Shown here in pieces: positions 8,647-18,849 of a stretch of DNA of 64,000 bases. Every line of letters begins with the position of its first letter. Within the stretch, counting starts at the first letter, position 1. Below the pieces are notes generated by a model that saw only the letters and a list, made by a program, of their open reading frames with translations, was not told where the DNA came from and searched no databases. The DNA comes from Myxococcales bacterium (GTDB lineage Bacteria > Myxococcota > Myxococcia > Myxococcales > Anaeromyxobacteraceae). The stretch is taken from contig JAJZQX010000004.1 of NCBI GenBank assembly GCA_021806645.1, forward strand, positions 62,001 through 126,000. Reading direction: 5' to 3'. The position numbers were made by a program, and so were the translations under genes.

Positions 8647-9582
8647 TCAGCTTCTTCGAGGGGCGCCCGGCGCGGGCGCCACCACCGGCGCGGTGATGAC
8701 CCGGACCGGCCGGAGCCGCTCCGCCTTCACCTCGCCCACCGCCACCAGCGCGCCGTCGGGGCCGACCACCCGGCAGAGGCCGTCCGGCTCGCCGGGGCGG
8801 CTGAGCTGCCGGCCGCGAGAGAGTGCGATGGCCCCGTTGGCGTCCACGGTGGCCAGCGGGAAGAAGCTCACCGCCTCGGCCGGCGGGATGATGCGGCTGA
8901 GCAGCCCCGGCCGGTCGCTCGCCGCCAGCTGCTCCAGAACCTCCAGCGGGAGCGCCTCCTCGAGCGCGAAGGGGCCGGCCACGGTGCGGCGCAGCGCGCC
9001 GAGGTGGGCCGGCACGCCCAGCGCGCGGCCGAGATCGGCCGCCAGCGTCCGCACGAAGGTCCCCTTGCCGCATCGGACCGCCAGCTCGGCCCGCCGCAGC
9101 CCGTCGGGGCCGACCGGCCCCAGGCTGCCCAGCTCCAGCGAGTGGACCGTCACCCGGCGCGCCGTCCGCTCCACCGTCTCGCCGGCCCGGGCCGCCTCGT
9201 GGAGCCGCCGCCCGTCCACCCGCACCGCCGAGTACATGGGCGGCACCTGGTCGATCTCTCCCGTGAGCGGCGCCAGCGCCGCCCGGATCCCGGCCTCGGT
9301 GAGCGCCGACGGATCGCCGCGCTCGACGACGGTCCCCTCGGCGTCCTCGGTGGTGGTGGAGGCGCCGAAGGCGACGGTGGCGAGGTAGGCCTTGTCGCCC
9401 TCAACCAGCCAGCGCTGCAGCTTGAGGGCGTCGCCGAGGCAGACGGCCAGGAGGCCGGTGGCGGCCGGGTCGAGCGTGCCGGTGTGGCCGGCGTCGCGCG
9501 TACCGAGGGCGCGGCGAATCCGGCGGACCACGTCGTGCGAGGTCGGGCCGGCCGGCTTGTCGACGAGGAGGACGCCGTGCAT
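8647..9582 (-). CDS. truB: tRNA pseudouridine(55) synthase
   Basis: TruB isomerises U55 in the T-loop of all elongator tRNAs. The catalytic-Asp motif GHTGTLDPAATG is near residue 35, after the N-terminal signature GVLLVDKPAGPTSHDVV, and the conserved QVPPMYSAVRVDGRRLHEAARAG follows. A PUA-like C-terminal region of about 60 residues completes the 311 residues, with a Pro/Arg-rich tail. The ATG at 9582 is 12 nt after the rbfA stop, which places truB in the nusA-infB operon. Downstream, rpsO is not adjacent as it usually is. Confidence 0.96.
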   Translation of the reverse strand: MHGVLLVDKPAGPTSHDVVRRIRRALGTRDAGHTGTLDPAATGLLAVCLGDALKLQRWLVEGDKAYLATVAFGASTTTEDAEGTVVERGDPSALTEAGIRAALAPLTGEIDQVPPMYSAVRVDGRRLHEAARAGETVERTARRVTVHSLELGSLGPVGPDGLRRAELAVRCGKGTFVRTLAADLGRALGVPAHLGALRRTVAGPFALEEALPLEVLEQLAASDRPGLLSRIIPPAEAVSFFPLATVDANGAIALSRGRQLSRPGEPDGLCRVVGPDGALVAVGEVKAERLRPVRVITAPVVAPAPGAPRRS

Positions 9583-9594
9583 CCGGAGAAGGCC

Positions 9595-9981
9595 CTACTT
9601 CTCGCCCTCGCCGCCCGGGGCGGCGCCACGGGCGCGGGCCTCGCGCAGCAGCCGGTCGATCCGGTCGCCGCGCTCCACCGACTCGTCGAAGACGATGCGC
9701 AGGTGGGGGGTGTGGCGGAGCCTGAGGTTGCCGGCCACCTCCCGCTGCAGGTACGTCGCGGCGGCGCGCAGCCCCTCCAGCGTCGACTTCTTCACCGGCT
9801 CGTCGCCGAGGATGGAGAGGTAGACGGTGATGTCCTTCAGGTCCGGCGCCATCTTGGCGCCGGTGACCGTGACCAGGCCGGTGATGCGCGGGTCCTTGAG
9901 GCCGCCGCGTGCCAGCACCAGCCCGAGCTCGCGCGCGAACTCGCTCGCCACCCGCGCCGGCCTGTCGTGTCCCATCCCCAT
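9595..9981 (-). CDS. rbfA: 30S ribosome-binding factor A
   Basis: RbfA is a KH-type assembly factor for 16S rRNA 5'-end maturation and the cold response. The 128-residue product shows the family blocks RVASEFARELGLVLARGGLKDPRI, VTVTGAKMAPDLKDITVYLSILGD and LRHTPHLRIVFDESVERGDRIDRLL, and a short charged tail. The ATG at 9981 starts MGMGHDRP; the second ATG two codons later is possible. It lies between infB and truB, the standard gene order. Confidence 0.95.
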   Translation of the reverse strand: MGMGHDRPARVASEFARELGLVLARGGLKDPRITGLVTVTGAKMAPDLKDITVYLSILGDEPVKKSTLEGLRAAATYLQREVAGNLRLRHTPHLRIVFDESVERGDRIDRLLREARARGAAPGGEGEK

Positions 9982-10045
9982 GGCGTCTCCCGCGCGCCGA
10001 TCGACCAGGCCTGCGGCGCCGCCTCACCGGCCGGCGCCACGTCGC

Positions 10046-12733
10046 CTAGTCGATCGACTGGCGGATCTCCTCCAGCTCGAAGCACTCGAGCACGTCGCCG
10101 GTCTTGAAGTCGGAGAAGCCGTCGATGCCGATGCCGCACTCCAGCGGCGCGGCCACCTCGCGGACGTCGTCCTTGAGCCGCTTCAGCGACACGATCTTGC
10201 CGGTCTGGACCGGCTTGCGGTCGCGCATGACGCGGCCGTGCGTGTTGCGCTTGATGACGCCCTCGGTGACCGCCGAGCCGGCGATGGTGCCGACCCGGGT
10301 GATGTTGAAGACCTGGCGGACCTCGGCCTTGCCCAGCGGCTTCTCCTTGATGATGGGCGGCAGCAGCGTCGCCATCTCCTCGCGGATCTTGTCGACCGCC
10401 TCGTAGATGATCTCGAAGAGCAGGATGCGGACCCCCTGCTGGCTGGCGATCTGCTCGACCTTGGTCTCCGGCTTGGTGTGGAACCCGACGATGACGCCCT
10501 TGCCGGCCGCCGCGGTGAGCACGTCCGACTCGGTGATGTTTCCGACGCCGGAGTCGAGGACCTTCACGCCGACCTTCTTGGTGGCGCACTTCTCCAGGGC
10601 CTGGCGGACCGCCTCGGAGGAGCCCTGCACGTCGGCCTTGACGACCACGTTGAGGGCCCGCTGGGTGGTGGCCTTCCCCTTGGCGAAGAGGTCCTCCAGC
10701 GTGGCCCGCTTGACCGAGGCCATCGCCTTGTTGCGCGACTTCTCGGCGCGGTGGACGGCCACCTCCTTGGCCGCCTTCTCGTCCTCCACCACGTCGAACT
10801 CGTCGCCGGCGGTCGGCACGCCGGAGAGGCCGAGCACCTCGACGGGGAAGCCGGGACCGACCTCCTTCACCGGCTCGCCGCGCTCGTTCATCATGGCGCG
10901 GACCTTGCCGTACTCGGAGCCGGTCACCAGCGCGTCGCCGATGCGGAGCGTCCCCTCCTGCACCAGCACGGTGGCCACCGGGCCTCGCCCCTTCTCCAGC
11001 TTGGCCTCGATGACCACGCCGGTGGCGAGCATCTCGGGGTTGGACTTGAGGTCGAGCACCTCGGCCTGCAGCGCGATGTACTCGAGCAGCTCCGGCAGCC
11101 CCTGCTTGGTGCGCGCCGACACCGGCATCATGATGGTGGTGCCGCCCCACTGCTCGCCCACCAGCTCGTACTCGGTGAGCTGCTGCATGACGCGCTCGGG
11201 CTGGGCGCCCGGCTTGTCGATCTTGTTGATGGCGACCAGGACGGTCACCCCGGCGGCCTTGGCGTGCTTGATGGCCTCGATGGTCTGCGGCATCACGCCG
11301 TCGTCGGCGGCCACCACCAGCACCACCAGGTCGGTGACCTTGGCGCCGCGCTCGCGCATGGCCGTGAAGGCCTCGTGGCCCGGCGTGTCGAGGAAGGTGA
11401 TGGGGCCGTGCGCCGTCTGCACGACGTAGGCGCCGATGTGCTGGGTGATGCCGCCGGCCTCGCCACCGGCCACGTCGGCCTTGCGGATGGCGTCGAGGAG
11501 CGAGGTCTTGCCGTGGTCGACGTGGCCCATGACCGTGACCACCGGCGGGCGGTTGACCAGCTTCGACTCGTCGACGGCGATCTCGGGGATGTACTCCTCG
11601 ACCTCGAAGCCCTGCTTCTCCACGGTGAAGCCGAAGTCGGTGGCCAGCAGCGCCGCCGTGTCGGCGTCGATGAGCTGGTTGATGGTGGCCATGGTGCCAC
11701 CCTGCATGAGCTTGCGGATCAGGTCGGACGCCTTCACGCCCATGGCCTGGGAGAGCGTGGAGACCGAGATCGACTCCTCCATGCGGATGACCTTCTTGTG
11801 CTCGGCGCGCTCGGTCACCTGGGTCTTGGCCCCCTTCTTGGTCGGCCTCTTCTTCTTGCCGCGGACCGGCACGTAGGTGCGGTCCTGCATGGCGGCGGTC
11901 AGCAGCTCCTTGGGGTTGAGCGTCTTGGCGGCCTCCTCGGTGGGCCGCCCGGCGCCGCGCTTGTTCTTGTTCTTGTCGCGGCTGACGTCGATGAACTCGC
12001 GCTCGCGGCCCAGCGAGCCCGGGACCACCTTGAGCTCGCGGACCTCGCCGAGGGCGCGCGGACCGGGCGCGGCCGGGAAGCGGCCGCCGGAGCCGGTCGG
12101 CGGCGTGACGCGCCGGACCGGGATGAGCGGCCGCGAGAGGACCACCGCCTGCGTGGAGGTGGGGCGCTGCGTGCGCGGATCGATCTGTGGCCTGGGCGGC
12201 GCGGCCGAAACGGCCGGCGGCGTGGCGGTGGCGGCCGGCGCTACCGCCGGGGACGGTGCGGGCGCGGCGATGGCGGCGGGCGCCTCCGACTGGGCCGAGG
12301 CGGTCGCGGCGGCCGGCTCGGCGCCAGGCAGCGCGGCCTCGGCGATCACCGGCGAGGTGGACTCGGGCTCGCCGGCCGGCTCGAAGGCCGGCTCACCGGC
12401 CGGTGCCTCCTCCTCGGCGGGCGCCTGCTCCTCGACCGGCTCCGGGTGCGCGGCCACCGGGGCCGGCGCCGCGACGACCGGCGGCACCGGGATGGTCGAC
12501 TTCTTGCGGACCACGAAGCCGGGTCCCGCCGCGCGTGGCGCGGGCGCCTTGGGCTTCTTCTCGCCGACGATCTTCTCGAAGGCAGCCTGGGCCTGATCGT
12601 CGTCGAGCGACGACGAATGGCTCTTCACCTCGAAGCCGAGCTGATGAAGCCGGTCGACGAGCTCCTGATTGGAGAGCTCGATCCCGTGCTCCTTGAGCTG
12701 CTTCGCCAGCTCGTGAACCCGCTTCTTGGACAT
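10046..12733 (-). CDS. infB: Translation initiation factor IF-2
   Basis: IF-2 is the GTPase that brings fMet-tRNA to the 30S subunit and promotes subunit joining. The 895-residue protein has the IF2 N-terminal domain ([13 protein letters not shown]), a long low-complexity Ala/Pro/Glu-rich linker (about residues 85-200), a second IF2_N segment, and the G domain. G1 GHVDHGKTS is near residue 402, followed by DTPGHEAF and NKIDKPGA. Beta-barrel domains and the C-terminal fMet-tRNA-binding domain follow. The linker explains the length. The ATG at 12733 has GGAG upstream. It follows ylxR by 12 nt. Confidence 0.97.
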   Translation of the reverse strand: MSKKRVHELAKQLKEHGIELSNQELVDRLHQLGFEVKSHSSSLDDDQAQAAFEKIVGEKKPKAPAPRAAGPGFVVRKKSTIPVPPVVAAPAPVAAHPEPVEEQAPAEEEAPAGEPAFEPAGEPESTSPVIAEAALPGAEPAAATASAQSEAPAAIAAPAPSPAVAPAATATPPAVSAAPPRPQIDPRTQRPTSTQAVVLSRPLIPVRRVTPPTGSGGRFPAAPGPRALGEVRELKVVPGSLGREREFIDVSRDKNKNKRGAGRPTEEAAKTLNPKELLTAAMQDRTYVPVRGKKKRPTKKGAKTQVTERAEHKKVIRMEESISVSTLSQAMGVKASDLIRKLMQGGTMATINQLIDADTAALLATDFGFTVEKQGFEVEEYIPEIAVDESKLVNRPPVVTVMGHVDHGKTSLLDAIRKADVAGGEAGGITQHIGAYVVQTAHGPITFLDTPGHEAFTAMRERGAKVTDLVVLVVAADDGVMPQTIEAIKHAKAAGVTVLVAINKIDKPGAQPERVMQQLTEYELVGEQWGGTTIMMPVSARTKQGLPELLEYIALQAEVLDLKSNPEMLATGVVIEAKLEKGRGPVATVLVQEGTLRIGDALVTGSEYGKVRAMMNERGEPVKEVGPGFPVEVLGLSGVPTAGDEFDVVEDEKAAKEVAVHRAEKSRNKAMASVKRATLEDLFAKGKATTQRALNVVVKADVQGSSEAVRQALEKCATKKVGVKVLDSGVGNITESDVLTAAAGKGVIVGFHTKPETKVEQIASQQGVRILLFEIIYEAVDKIREEMATLLPPIIKEKPLGKAEVRQVFNITRVGTIAGSAVTEGVIKRNTHGRVMRDRKPVQTGKIVSLKRLKDDVREVAAPLECGIGIDGFSDFKTGDVLECFELEEIRQSID

Positions 12734-12745
12734 ATGTGCCGACTC

Positions 12746-13023
12746 CTAATCCCTGCCAACGACATCCCTGCCAACGACGACCGTCAACTCACCGCGGAGG
12801 GCGTCCGCGTCCCACGTCACATCCCCGCGCCGGAACGCCCGGGCGAAGCTGCGCCGCTTGAGGGCCCGCTCCAGGCAACCCGCCCCGCGGTGCAGCCACG
12901 CACCCCGCCCACCGCTCCGCTTCACGTCCACCACCACACGCGCTCCGTCTCCGACCCGGACCCGGGCCAGCTTCGCTTGCGCCGCGGCCTCGCCGCAGCC
13001 CACGCAGGTCCGGACCGGAGCGG

Positions 13024-13027
<4 letters not shown>
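12746..13027 (-). CDS. ylxR: YlxR-family (DUF448) RNA-binding protein
   Basis: The 93-residue protein has the YlxR signature RTCVGCG near its start, followed by RSGGRGAWLH and CLERALKRRSFARAFRR. YlxR proteins bind nucleic acid and sit between nusA and infB, exactly as here; the proposed roles (RNase P or nucleoid association) are not settled. The GTG at 13027 overlaps the nusA stop in GTGA, so translation is coupled. The last ten residues are VVGRDVVGRD, encoded by two perfect 15-bp units (12749-12778), apparently a recent in-frame tail duplication. Confidence 0.9.
12749..12778 (-). repeat. Tandem 15-bp duplication at ylxR 3' end
   Basis: ATCCCTGCCAACGAC occurs twice head-to-tail with no mismatch, directly before the ylxR stop, adding one VVGRD unit. 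Confidence 0.9.
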
Positions 13028-14685
<1,658 letters not shown>

Positions 14686-14688
14686 GGC

Positions 14689-15204
14689 TCAGTCCTTCCT
14701 GCGGAGCTCGGCCTCGAAGTCGTACTCGAGGTTGGCCTTGGCGATCTGGTCGTGCGGGACGCGGTGCAGCACCCCGTCGACGTCGATCTCGACGGTGCCG
14801 TCCTTGAATCCCTTGAGAGTGCCGGACCAGTGCTTGCGGCCGGGCGAGGCGGGGGCGGTGCCGAGCACCGGTCCGTAGGACTTGATGCGGGCACGCTGCC
14901 CGGCGAAACGTTCGAAATCCGAGGGCTTGCGGAGCGGGCGCTCCAGGCCGGGCGAGGAGACCTCGAGGTCGTAGGCCGGTTCGATGAACTCCTCGACGTC
15001 GAGGATGGGCTCGACGATCCGGCTGACCGCCTGGCAGTCGTCGATCCCGAAGCCGCCGGCCTTGTCGACGTAGAGCCGCAACGTCCAGCGACCGCCGGCG
15101 CGGGCCCACTCCACCTCGACCAGTTCGTAGCCGTCACGGACGAGGATCGGCTCGAGCAGCCGCCGCGCCTGCTCCGCGATCGGTTGATGTGCGATGCCAG
15201 TCAT
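14689..15204 (-). CDS. rimP: Ribosome maturation factor RimP
   Basis: RimP assists 30S maturation around the uS12 and central pseudoknot region. The 171-residue protein has the N-terminal alpha/beta domain (LEPILVRDGYELVEVEW, YVDKAGGFGIDDCQAVSR, YDLEVSSPGLERPL) and the C-terminal SH3-like barrel (GTLKGFKDGTVEIDVDG, IAKANLEYDF). The ATG at 15204 is preceded by GAGG. It is the first gene of the nusA-infB operon. Its leader carries a terminator-like hairpin ending 16 nt before the start codon. Confidence 0.95.
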   Translation of the reverse strand: MTGIAHQPIAEQARRLLEPILVRDGYELVEVEWARAGGRWTLRLYVDKAGGFGIDDCQAVSRIVEPILDVEEFIEPAYDLEVSSPGLERPLRKPSDFERFAGQRARIKSYGPVLGTAPASPGRKHWSGTLKGFKDGTVEIDVDGVLHRVPHDQIAKANLEYDFEAELRRKD

Positions 15205-15219
15205 GTCCTCGAATCCAGA

Positions 15220-15253
15220 AAAGAAAAAAGTGGGCGCTGCTGCGGCCCACTTT
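15220..15253 (-). terminator. Intrinsic terminator/attenuator in rimP leader
   Basis: On the minus strand AAAGTGGGC (15253-15245) pairs with GCCCACTTT (15235-15227): a 9-bp stem with a 9-nt loop, followed at once by an uninterrupted T-run and then CTTTTC. It is one of very few U-tracts in this GC-rich window. It could end the upstream MBL gene (150 nt away), but a promoter-like element lies between the two, so it may instead attenuate the rimP operon. Confidence 0.7.
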
Positions 15254-15292
15254 CGCGCCCGGTCACCCGGGATACTCGAAAATGTGGGGGGT

Positions 15293-15321
15293 TAGGTAGC
15301 AGAACGAGGGACGCCGGTCAA
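15293..15321 (-). promoter_or_regulatory. Candidate rimP-operon promoter
   Basis: On the minus strand TTGACC (15321-15316) is followed after 17 nt by TACCTA (15298-15293). Transcription would begin near 15286 and run through the 15220-15253 hairpin before rimP. The -35 is strong and the -10 is weak. Confidence 0.4.
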
Positions 15322-15401
15322 GGCGAGCGGGGTGCTCGATGACCCGCCCGGGGGACTCGCCGTCCGCCACCCGAACCGCCTCCAGGACCGCCGGGATCCG
15401 G

Positions 15402-16358
15402 CTACCTGGCCGGCGTGTCGAGCCAGACGCCGAGCCCCTGCGCGTTGAGCTCGAGGTCGTTCCCGAAGACCTCCAGCGACTCGGCCTGGGGGAGCGGCAC
15501 GCCGTGGGCGGCCAGGTCGGCCCGCAACTGCGCCGTCAAGCCGGCCTTGATGGCCTCATGGCGGCCGGGCCCTGGGGGAGCGGCGCGGGCCACGCGGACG
15601 TGTGCGTCGATGCTGCGGTGGAGCGCGGCGCCGTGGGCGTCGATGTTCCCCTCCACGCAGCCGTAGTGCGTCAGGAAGACCCGGAGCGGCCGCTCGGCGA
15701 GCATCCGGTCGAGCGTGGCGTGGAGCGCCGGCGGATCGAACTGCACCGGTGTGGTGGAGATGCAGAAGAAGGGGCCGTTCGGGCCACCGTCGGTCTCGCG
15801 GTAGCTCAGGCCGAAGGAGTCGCCGGTGAAGAAGCCGCGCGTGGCCTCGTCGAAGACCACGAAGTGGTGCTTGGCGTGGCCGGGGGCGTCGAGGAAGCGC
15901 AACGGGCGCGCGCCGAGATCGAGCGAGAAGCCGTCCGGCGCCTCCACCACCCGCTCCGCCGGGACCGGGACGGGCTCGCCGTAGAGAGAGCTGGTGGCCG
16001 CCTCGCCGTAGACCGCGACGGTGCCGGCCCAGAGCTTGGCGGGATCGACCATGTGCCGGGCGCCGCGCGGATGGGCCACCAGCGTGGCCCGGGGGAGCTC
16101 CCGCATGAGCGCACCGGCGCCGCCGGCGTGATCGAGGTGGACGTGGGTGACGATGACGTGGCTCACCGCCTCGCGGGCGATGCCGAGCTGCCGGAGCGCG
16201 GCGAGCAGGCGCGGCACCGTCTTGAAGTGGCCGGTCTCGACGATGGCCGCGGAGTCGCGGCCGCGGACGACGTAGCAGGCGGCGAGGCGCGGCCGGAGGT
16301 AGCCGGTGTCGACGAGGAAGACCCCGGGGGCGACCTCGCTGGCGGGCTGGGAGGTCAT
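15402..16358 (-). CDS. MBL-fold metallohydrolase
   Basis: The 318-residue protein has the metallo-beta-lactamase-fold metal motif HVHLDHAGG near residues 75-83, preceded by the usual hydrophobic strand (AVSHVIVTHVHLDH). Further metal-ligand candidates are the His in LDAPGHAKHHF, the Asp in FFTGDSFGLS, and the His in FLTHYGCVEG. This layout matches two-metal hydrolases such as glyoxalase II-like or lactonase-like enzymes; the substrate cannot be told. There is no signal peptide. The ATG at 16358 lies 2 nt after the stop of a DUF1214 remnant, with no strong Shine-Dalgarno, so it may once have been translated by coupling. Confidence 0.85.
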   Translation of the reverse strand: MTSQPASEVAPGVFLVDTGYLRPRLAACYVVRGRDSAAIVETGHFKTVPRLLAALRQLGIAREAVSHVIVTHVHLDHAGGAGALMRELPRATLVAHPRGARHMVDPAKLWAGTVAVYGEAATSSLYGEPVPVPAERVVEAPDGFSLDLGARPLRFLDAPGHAKHHFVVFDEATRGFFTGDSFGLSYRETDGGPNGPFFCISTTPVQFDPPALHATLDRMLAERPLRVFLTHYGCVEGNIDAHGAALHRSIDAHVRVARAAPPGPGRHEAIKAGLTAQLRADLAAHGVPLPQAESLEVFGNDLELNAQGLGVWLDTPAR

Positions 16359-16359
16359 G

Positions 16360-16531
16360 TCACCTGGCCGGCGTGACGGCCGGCGGCCTCCACGGCCCGT
16401 CGAGGATGGAGGGGGGCTTCTCCCGCGGCCAGTGGAGCCGCGGCATCAGGTTGAACGCGCCGGGCGGTGCCGGCAGCCAGTTGGCCCCTGGCCTTGCCTG
16501 GCGAGTCCTTCTGGAGGAGCAGGTGGGGCAT
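16360..16531 (-). pseudogene. C-terminal remnant of a DUF1254/DUF1214 protein
   Basis: The minus-strand reading ends with ANWLPAPPGAFNLMPRL, then HWPREKPPSILDGPWRPPAV, which is the characteristic C-terminus of DUF1214 proteins (ANWLPAP..PF.L.LRLYWPK...ILDG.W.PP.V). The preceding conserved piece LLLQKDSPGK is in a different frame, so a frameshift (two bases missing, or one extra) falls at about 16485-16495. Nothing of the other several hundred residues is present. This is a decayed fragment. Its stop (TGA, 16362-16360) lies 1 nt upstream of the MBL gene's ATG. Confidence 0.75.
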
Positions 16532-16705
16532 GGTTCCCTCTCTCTGTCAGCCGTGCGGCGGATGCGGCCCCGGACCACCGGGGGGGATTGGACCGGGACA
16601 GGAAGTATAGCGGAACGGGGAGCGCGTCCACCCGTTCGCCGACACGGGGAGGTGGGACCGTGAATCACGGTCGCCGGGCCCCCCGATTCGTGGTCTCCTG
16701 ACGCC
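16532..16705. other. Spacer between pseudogene remnant and OMP gene
   Basis: I see no gene, repeat or convincing promoter. A TATAGC hexamer near 16603 lacks a partner at proper spacing. Confidence 0.4.
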
Positions 16706-17152
16706 ATGCGCTCCCACCGAACCCTGATCCTCGCATTCGCCCTGGCCGGCGCGATCGGCTGGGCACGGCCCGCCGCCGCCAGCTCCCAGGTCGAGCTCGG
16801 CCTCGGCGCCGACTGGCTGGCCTCGCCAAGGGAGGGAGCCTTCCAGCTGACGCTGGCCGGCGACAATTGGGTCGGCCAGCACCTCTCCTGGGGTGGCCGG
16901 ATCGGGCTGCTGGTCCTCACCGATCCGAGCCGGTTCGGCGTGCCCATCGACTTCCGGCTGCGCGGCCACTTTGGCCGGATCTACGTCGAGGGGCTGGTGG
17001 GGCCGTGGTTCCTCCCCCGCGACAACGACGCGCTCCACTTCCACGGCGGGATCGGCTTCGGCCTGGTGACCAACCACGTGCGCGTCGGGCTGGAGGTCGG
17101 CTACCTCGACCCGACCTCCATGGTCGGGCTGCGGTTCGCCTTCCCGCTCTGA
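16706..17152 (+). CDS. Small outer-membrane beta-barrel-like protein
   Basis: The 148-residue product has a clear signal peptide (RTLILAFALAGAIGWARPAAA, cleavage before SSQ). The mature part consists of alternating strands with aromatic girdles and Gly turns: SQVELGLGADWLA, HLSWGGRIGLLVL, IDFRLRGHFGRIYVEGLVGPWF, LHFHGGIGFGLV, VRVGLEVGYLD. It ends in GLRFAFPL, a terminal strand with an aromatic near the end, as BAM substrates have. About eight strands would fit an OmpA/OmpW-size barrel. I cannot name the family. The next gene, yedK, follows by 63 nt with its own promoter-like element. Confidence 0.75.
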   Translation: MRSHRTLILAFALAGAIGWARPAAASSQVELGLGADWLASPREGAFQLTLAGDNWVGQHLSWGGRIGLLVLTDPSRFGVPIDFRLRGHFGRIYVEGLVGPWFLPRDNDALHFHGGIGFGLVTNHVRVGLEVGYLDPTSMVGLRFAFPL

Positions 17153-17201
17153 CCTCCCGCGCGGCCAGCGGCGCGGGCCGCGCGCGCCCGGCCGGCGGCG
17201 T

Positions 17202-17207
17202 TATGGT
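17202..17207 (+). promoter_or_regulatory. -10-like TATGGT 8 nt before yedK start
   Basis: TATGGT lies 8 nt upstream of the yedK ATG with no Shine-Dalgarno between, as expected for a leaderless transcript. No good -35 is seen. Confidence 0.4.
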
Positions 17208-17215
17208 GTCCGGGC

Positions 17216-17872
17216 ATGTGCGGCCGCTTCTCGCTCACGCTCGCCGACCTCGCCGCGCTGGCCAAGGTTTGGGCCGCCGATCTCGACGTCCTGCTGGCGG
17301 AGCGCTGGCGGCCGCGCTTCAACGTGGCCCCCGGCCAGCCACACCCGCTCCTGCGCGAGGTGGCGGGGCGGCGGCGCATGGAGGAGGCCACCTTCGGCCT
17401 GGCCGGCCCGCGCGGCTCGCTGCTGCCCAACGCCCGGTCGGAGACGGCGGCCGAGCGGCGCAGCTTCGCCCGGCCGCTGCGCGAGGCCCGCTGCGCCGTA
17501 CCCATCGACGGCTTCTACGAGTGGGAGGGGCCGGCCTCGGCCCGGCGACCGAGCTGGTTCCACCGAGCCGACGGCGCGCCGCTGCTGCTGGCGGCGGTGG
17601 CGGCGCCGGCGCCGGACGGGCGGCTCGGCTTCTCCATCCTGACCACCGGGGCCGTCGAGCCGGTGGCGCGGCTCCACGACCGGATGCCGGTGATCCTGCC
17701 GCCCGAGCTGGTCGCCTCCTGGCTCGCCGCCGGCCCCCCGCCGCTGCTCCCCGCGCCCGTGCCCGGCCTGCTGGCCGCGCGCCCGCTCTCGCCGCGCGTC
17801 AACTCGATCGCCCACGACGACCCGGAGTGCCTCGAGCCGGTGAAGGGGGAGGGTCAGCTGAAGCTGCTGTAG
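17216..17872 (+). CDS. yedK: SRAP-domain abasic-site DNA-protein crosslinking protein (YedK/HMCES)
   Basis: YedK forms a thiazolidine crosslink through its N-terminal Cys2 to abasic sites in single-stranded DNA, protecting them from cleavage. The protein begins MCGRF, so Cys2 is the catalytic residue after Met removal. The other family motifs are present: RFNVAPGQ, LLPNARSET (active-site Asn), CAVPIDGFYEWE (active-site Glu), FSILTTGA, and LHDRMPVILP (active-site His). Length of 218 residues is normal. The start is fixed because Cys must be residue 2. It converges on the GGDEF pseudogene with a 9-nt gap. Confidence 0.95.
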   Translation: MCGRFSLTLADLAALAKVWAADLDVLLAERWRPRFNVAPGQPHPLLREVAGRRRMEEATFGLAGPRGSLLPNARSETAAERRSFARPLREARCAVPIDGFYEWEGPASARRPSWFHRADGAPLLLAAVAAPAPDGRLGFSILTTGAVEPVARLHDRMPVILPPELVASWLAAGPPPLLPAPVPGLLAARPLSPRVNSIAHDDPECLEPVKGEGQLKLL

Positions 17873-17881
17873 GCGGGCCGC

Positions 17882-18732
17882 TCACGCCACCTCGACCCGG
17901 TAGAGCGCCTCGTCGGCCCGTGCCACCAGCCGCTCGGCCATGGCCCGGGCGCCCGCCAGGTCGGTCTCCGGGAGCACGGCCAGGAACTCCTCGCCGCCCC
18001 ACCGCCCCAGCAGGTCGGACTCGCGCAGCGCGGCGCCGGCGGCCTTGGCCAGGCCCCGCAGCACGGCGTCGCCACCGGCGTGGCCGTGGGTGTCGTTGGT
18101 CTGCTTGAAGAGGTCGATGTCGAGCAGGATGCAGGCGCAGCGGCGGTCGTGGCGCTGCGACCGGGACAGCTCCTCCTTGAGCCGCAGCTCGGTGAAGCGC
18201 CGGTTGTGGAGGCCGGTCAGCTCGACGGTGATGGCCAGCTCGACGATGCGCGCCTCGGCGGCGTTGAGCGGCGATGCAGGCTGGAGACCAGCCCGCCCAG
18301 CACCATCAGCAGCGCCACCGTTGTGAAGCCGAAGAGGCTGATGGCGATCCAGCGCGCCTGGACGACCCCCTTCTCCGTGTCGGTGACGTCGAAGGTCACG
18401 CTGATTTCGCCGCGGACCTGTCCGATCTGGTAGCCCTGGGCGGTGTGGCACTCCAGGCAGCTCTGCTCCACGCGGAGCAGCCCGAGGTAGCGGAACAGCA
18501 CGCTCTCCCCGCGCCGCTCGCGGCCGGAGACCTCGGGCTCGCCGCGATCGAGCCGGGCCAGCACCAGCGCGCCGAAGATGGTCCTGGCCCGGGTCGCGAT
18601 CTCCGCCTCGATGGTCCGCCCCGTGCTCAGCGCCAGGCCGGTGCAGAGGCCCGACACCGCAAGCAGGATCACCAGGCTCAGGTTGATGAAGAAGGCGCGC
18701 CAGTGACCACGCGTGGTTGGCACGACGTCCAT
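17882..18732 (-). pseudogene. Broken heme-sensor (DUF3365-like)/GGDEF diguanylate cyclase
   Basis: The first frame (from ATG 18732) encodes a membrane helix (FFINLSLVILLAVSGLCTGLAL), a periplasmic domain with the heme-c motif CLECH (DUF3365/Tll0287-like), and a second helix (WIAISLFGFTTVALLMVLGGLV). At about 18267-18272 a CGCCGCTC stands where CGCCGGCTC would give continuous LHRRLNAAEARIVELAI. With that base missing, the frame shifts and the GGDEF part continues in another frame (LTGLHNRRF, LLDIDLFKQTNDTHGHAGGD, RWGGEEFLAVLP). The GGDEF domain then jumps from AMAERLV to ADEALYR, so about 45 residues are absent, and the usual DELTGL Asp is Val. The gene is therefore disrupted twice. A lone sequencing error could explain the frameshift but not the deletion. 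Confidence 0.8.
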
Positions 18733-18738
18733 CTTGGA

Positions 18739-18744
18739 GTCGTA
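18739..18744 (-). promoter_or_regulatory. -10-like TACGAC 6 nt before GGDEF pseudogene start
   Basis: TACGAC (18744-18739, minus) precedes the ATG by 6 nt, with no Shine-Dalgarno. It fits the start-proximal -10 pattern seen elsewhere in the window, but the hexamer is weak. Confidence 0.25.
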
Positions 18745-18849
18745 ACCCTGCGCTGTGCGTCACAGCGAACCGCCGGGCGGGTTGGCTCAAGTGGGGGCAG
18801 GCCGGCCACGCCGCGCCCCACCTTGTCCGGCCGTGGCGCTGCCACTACC

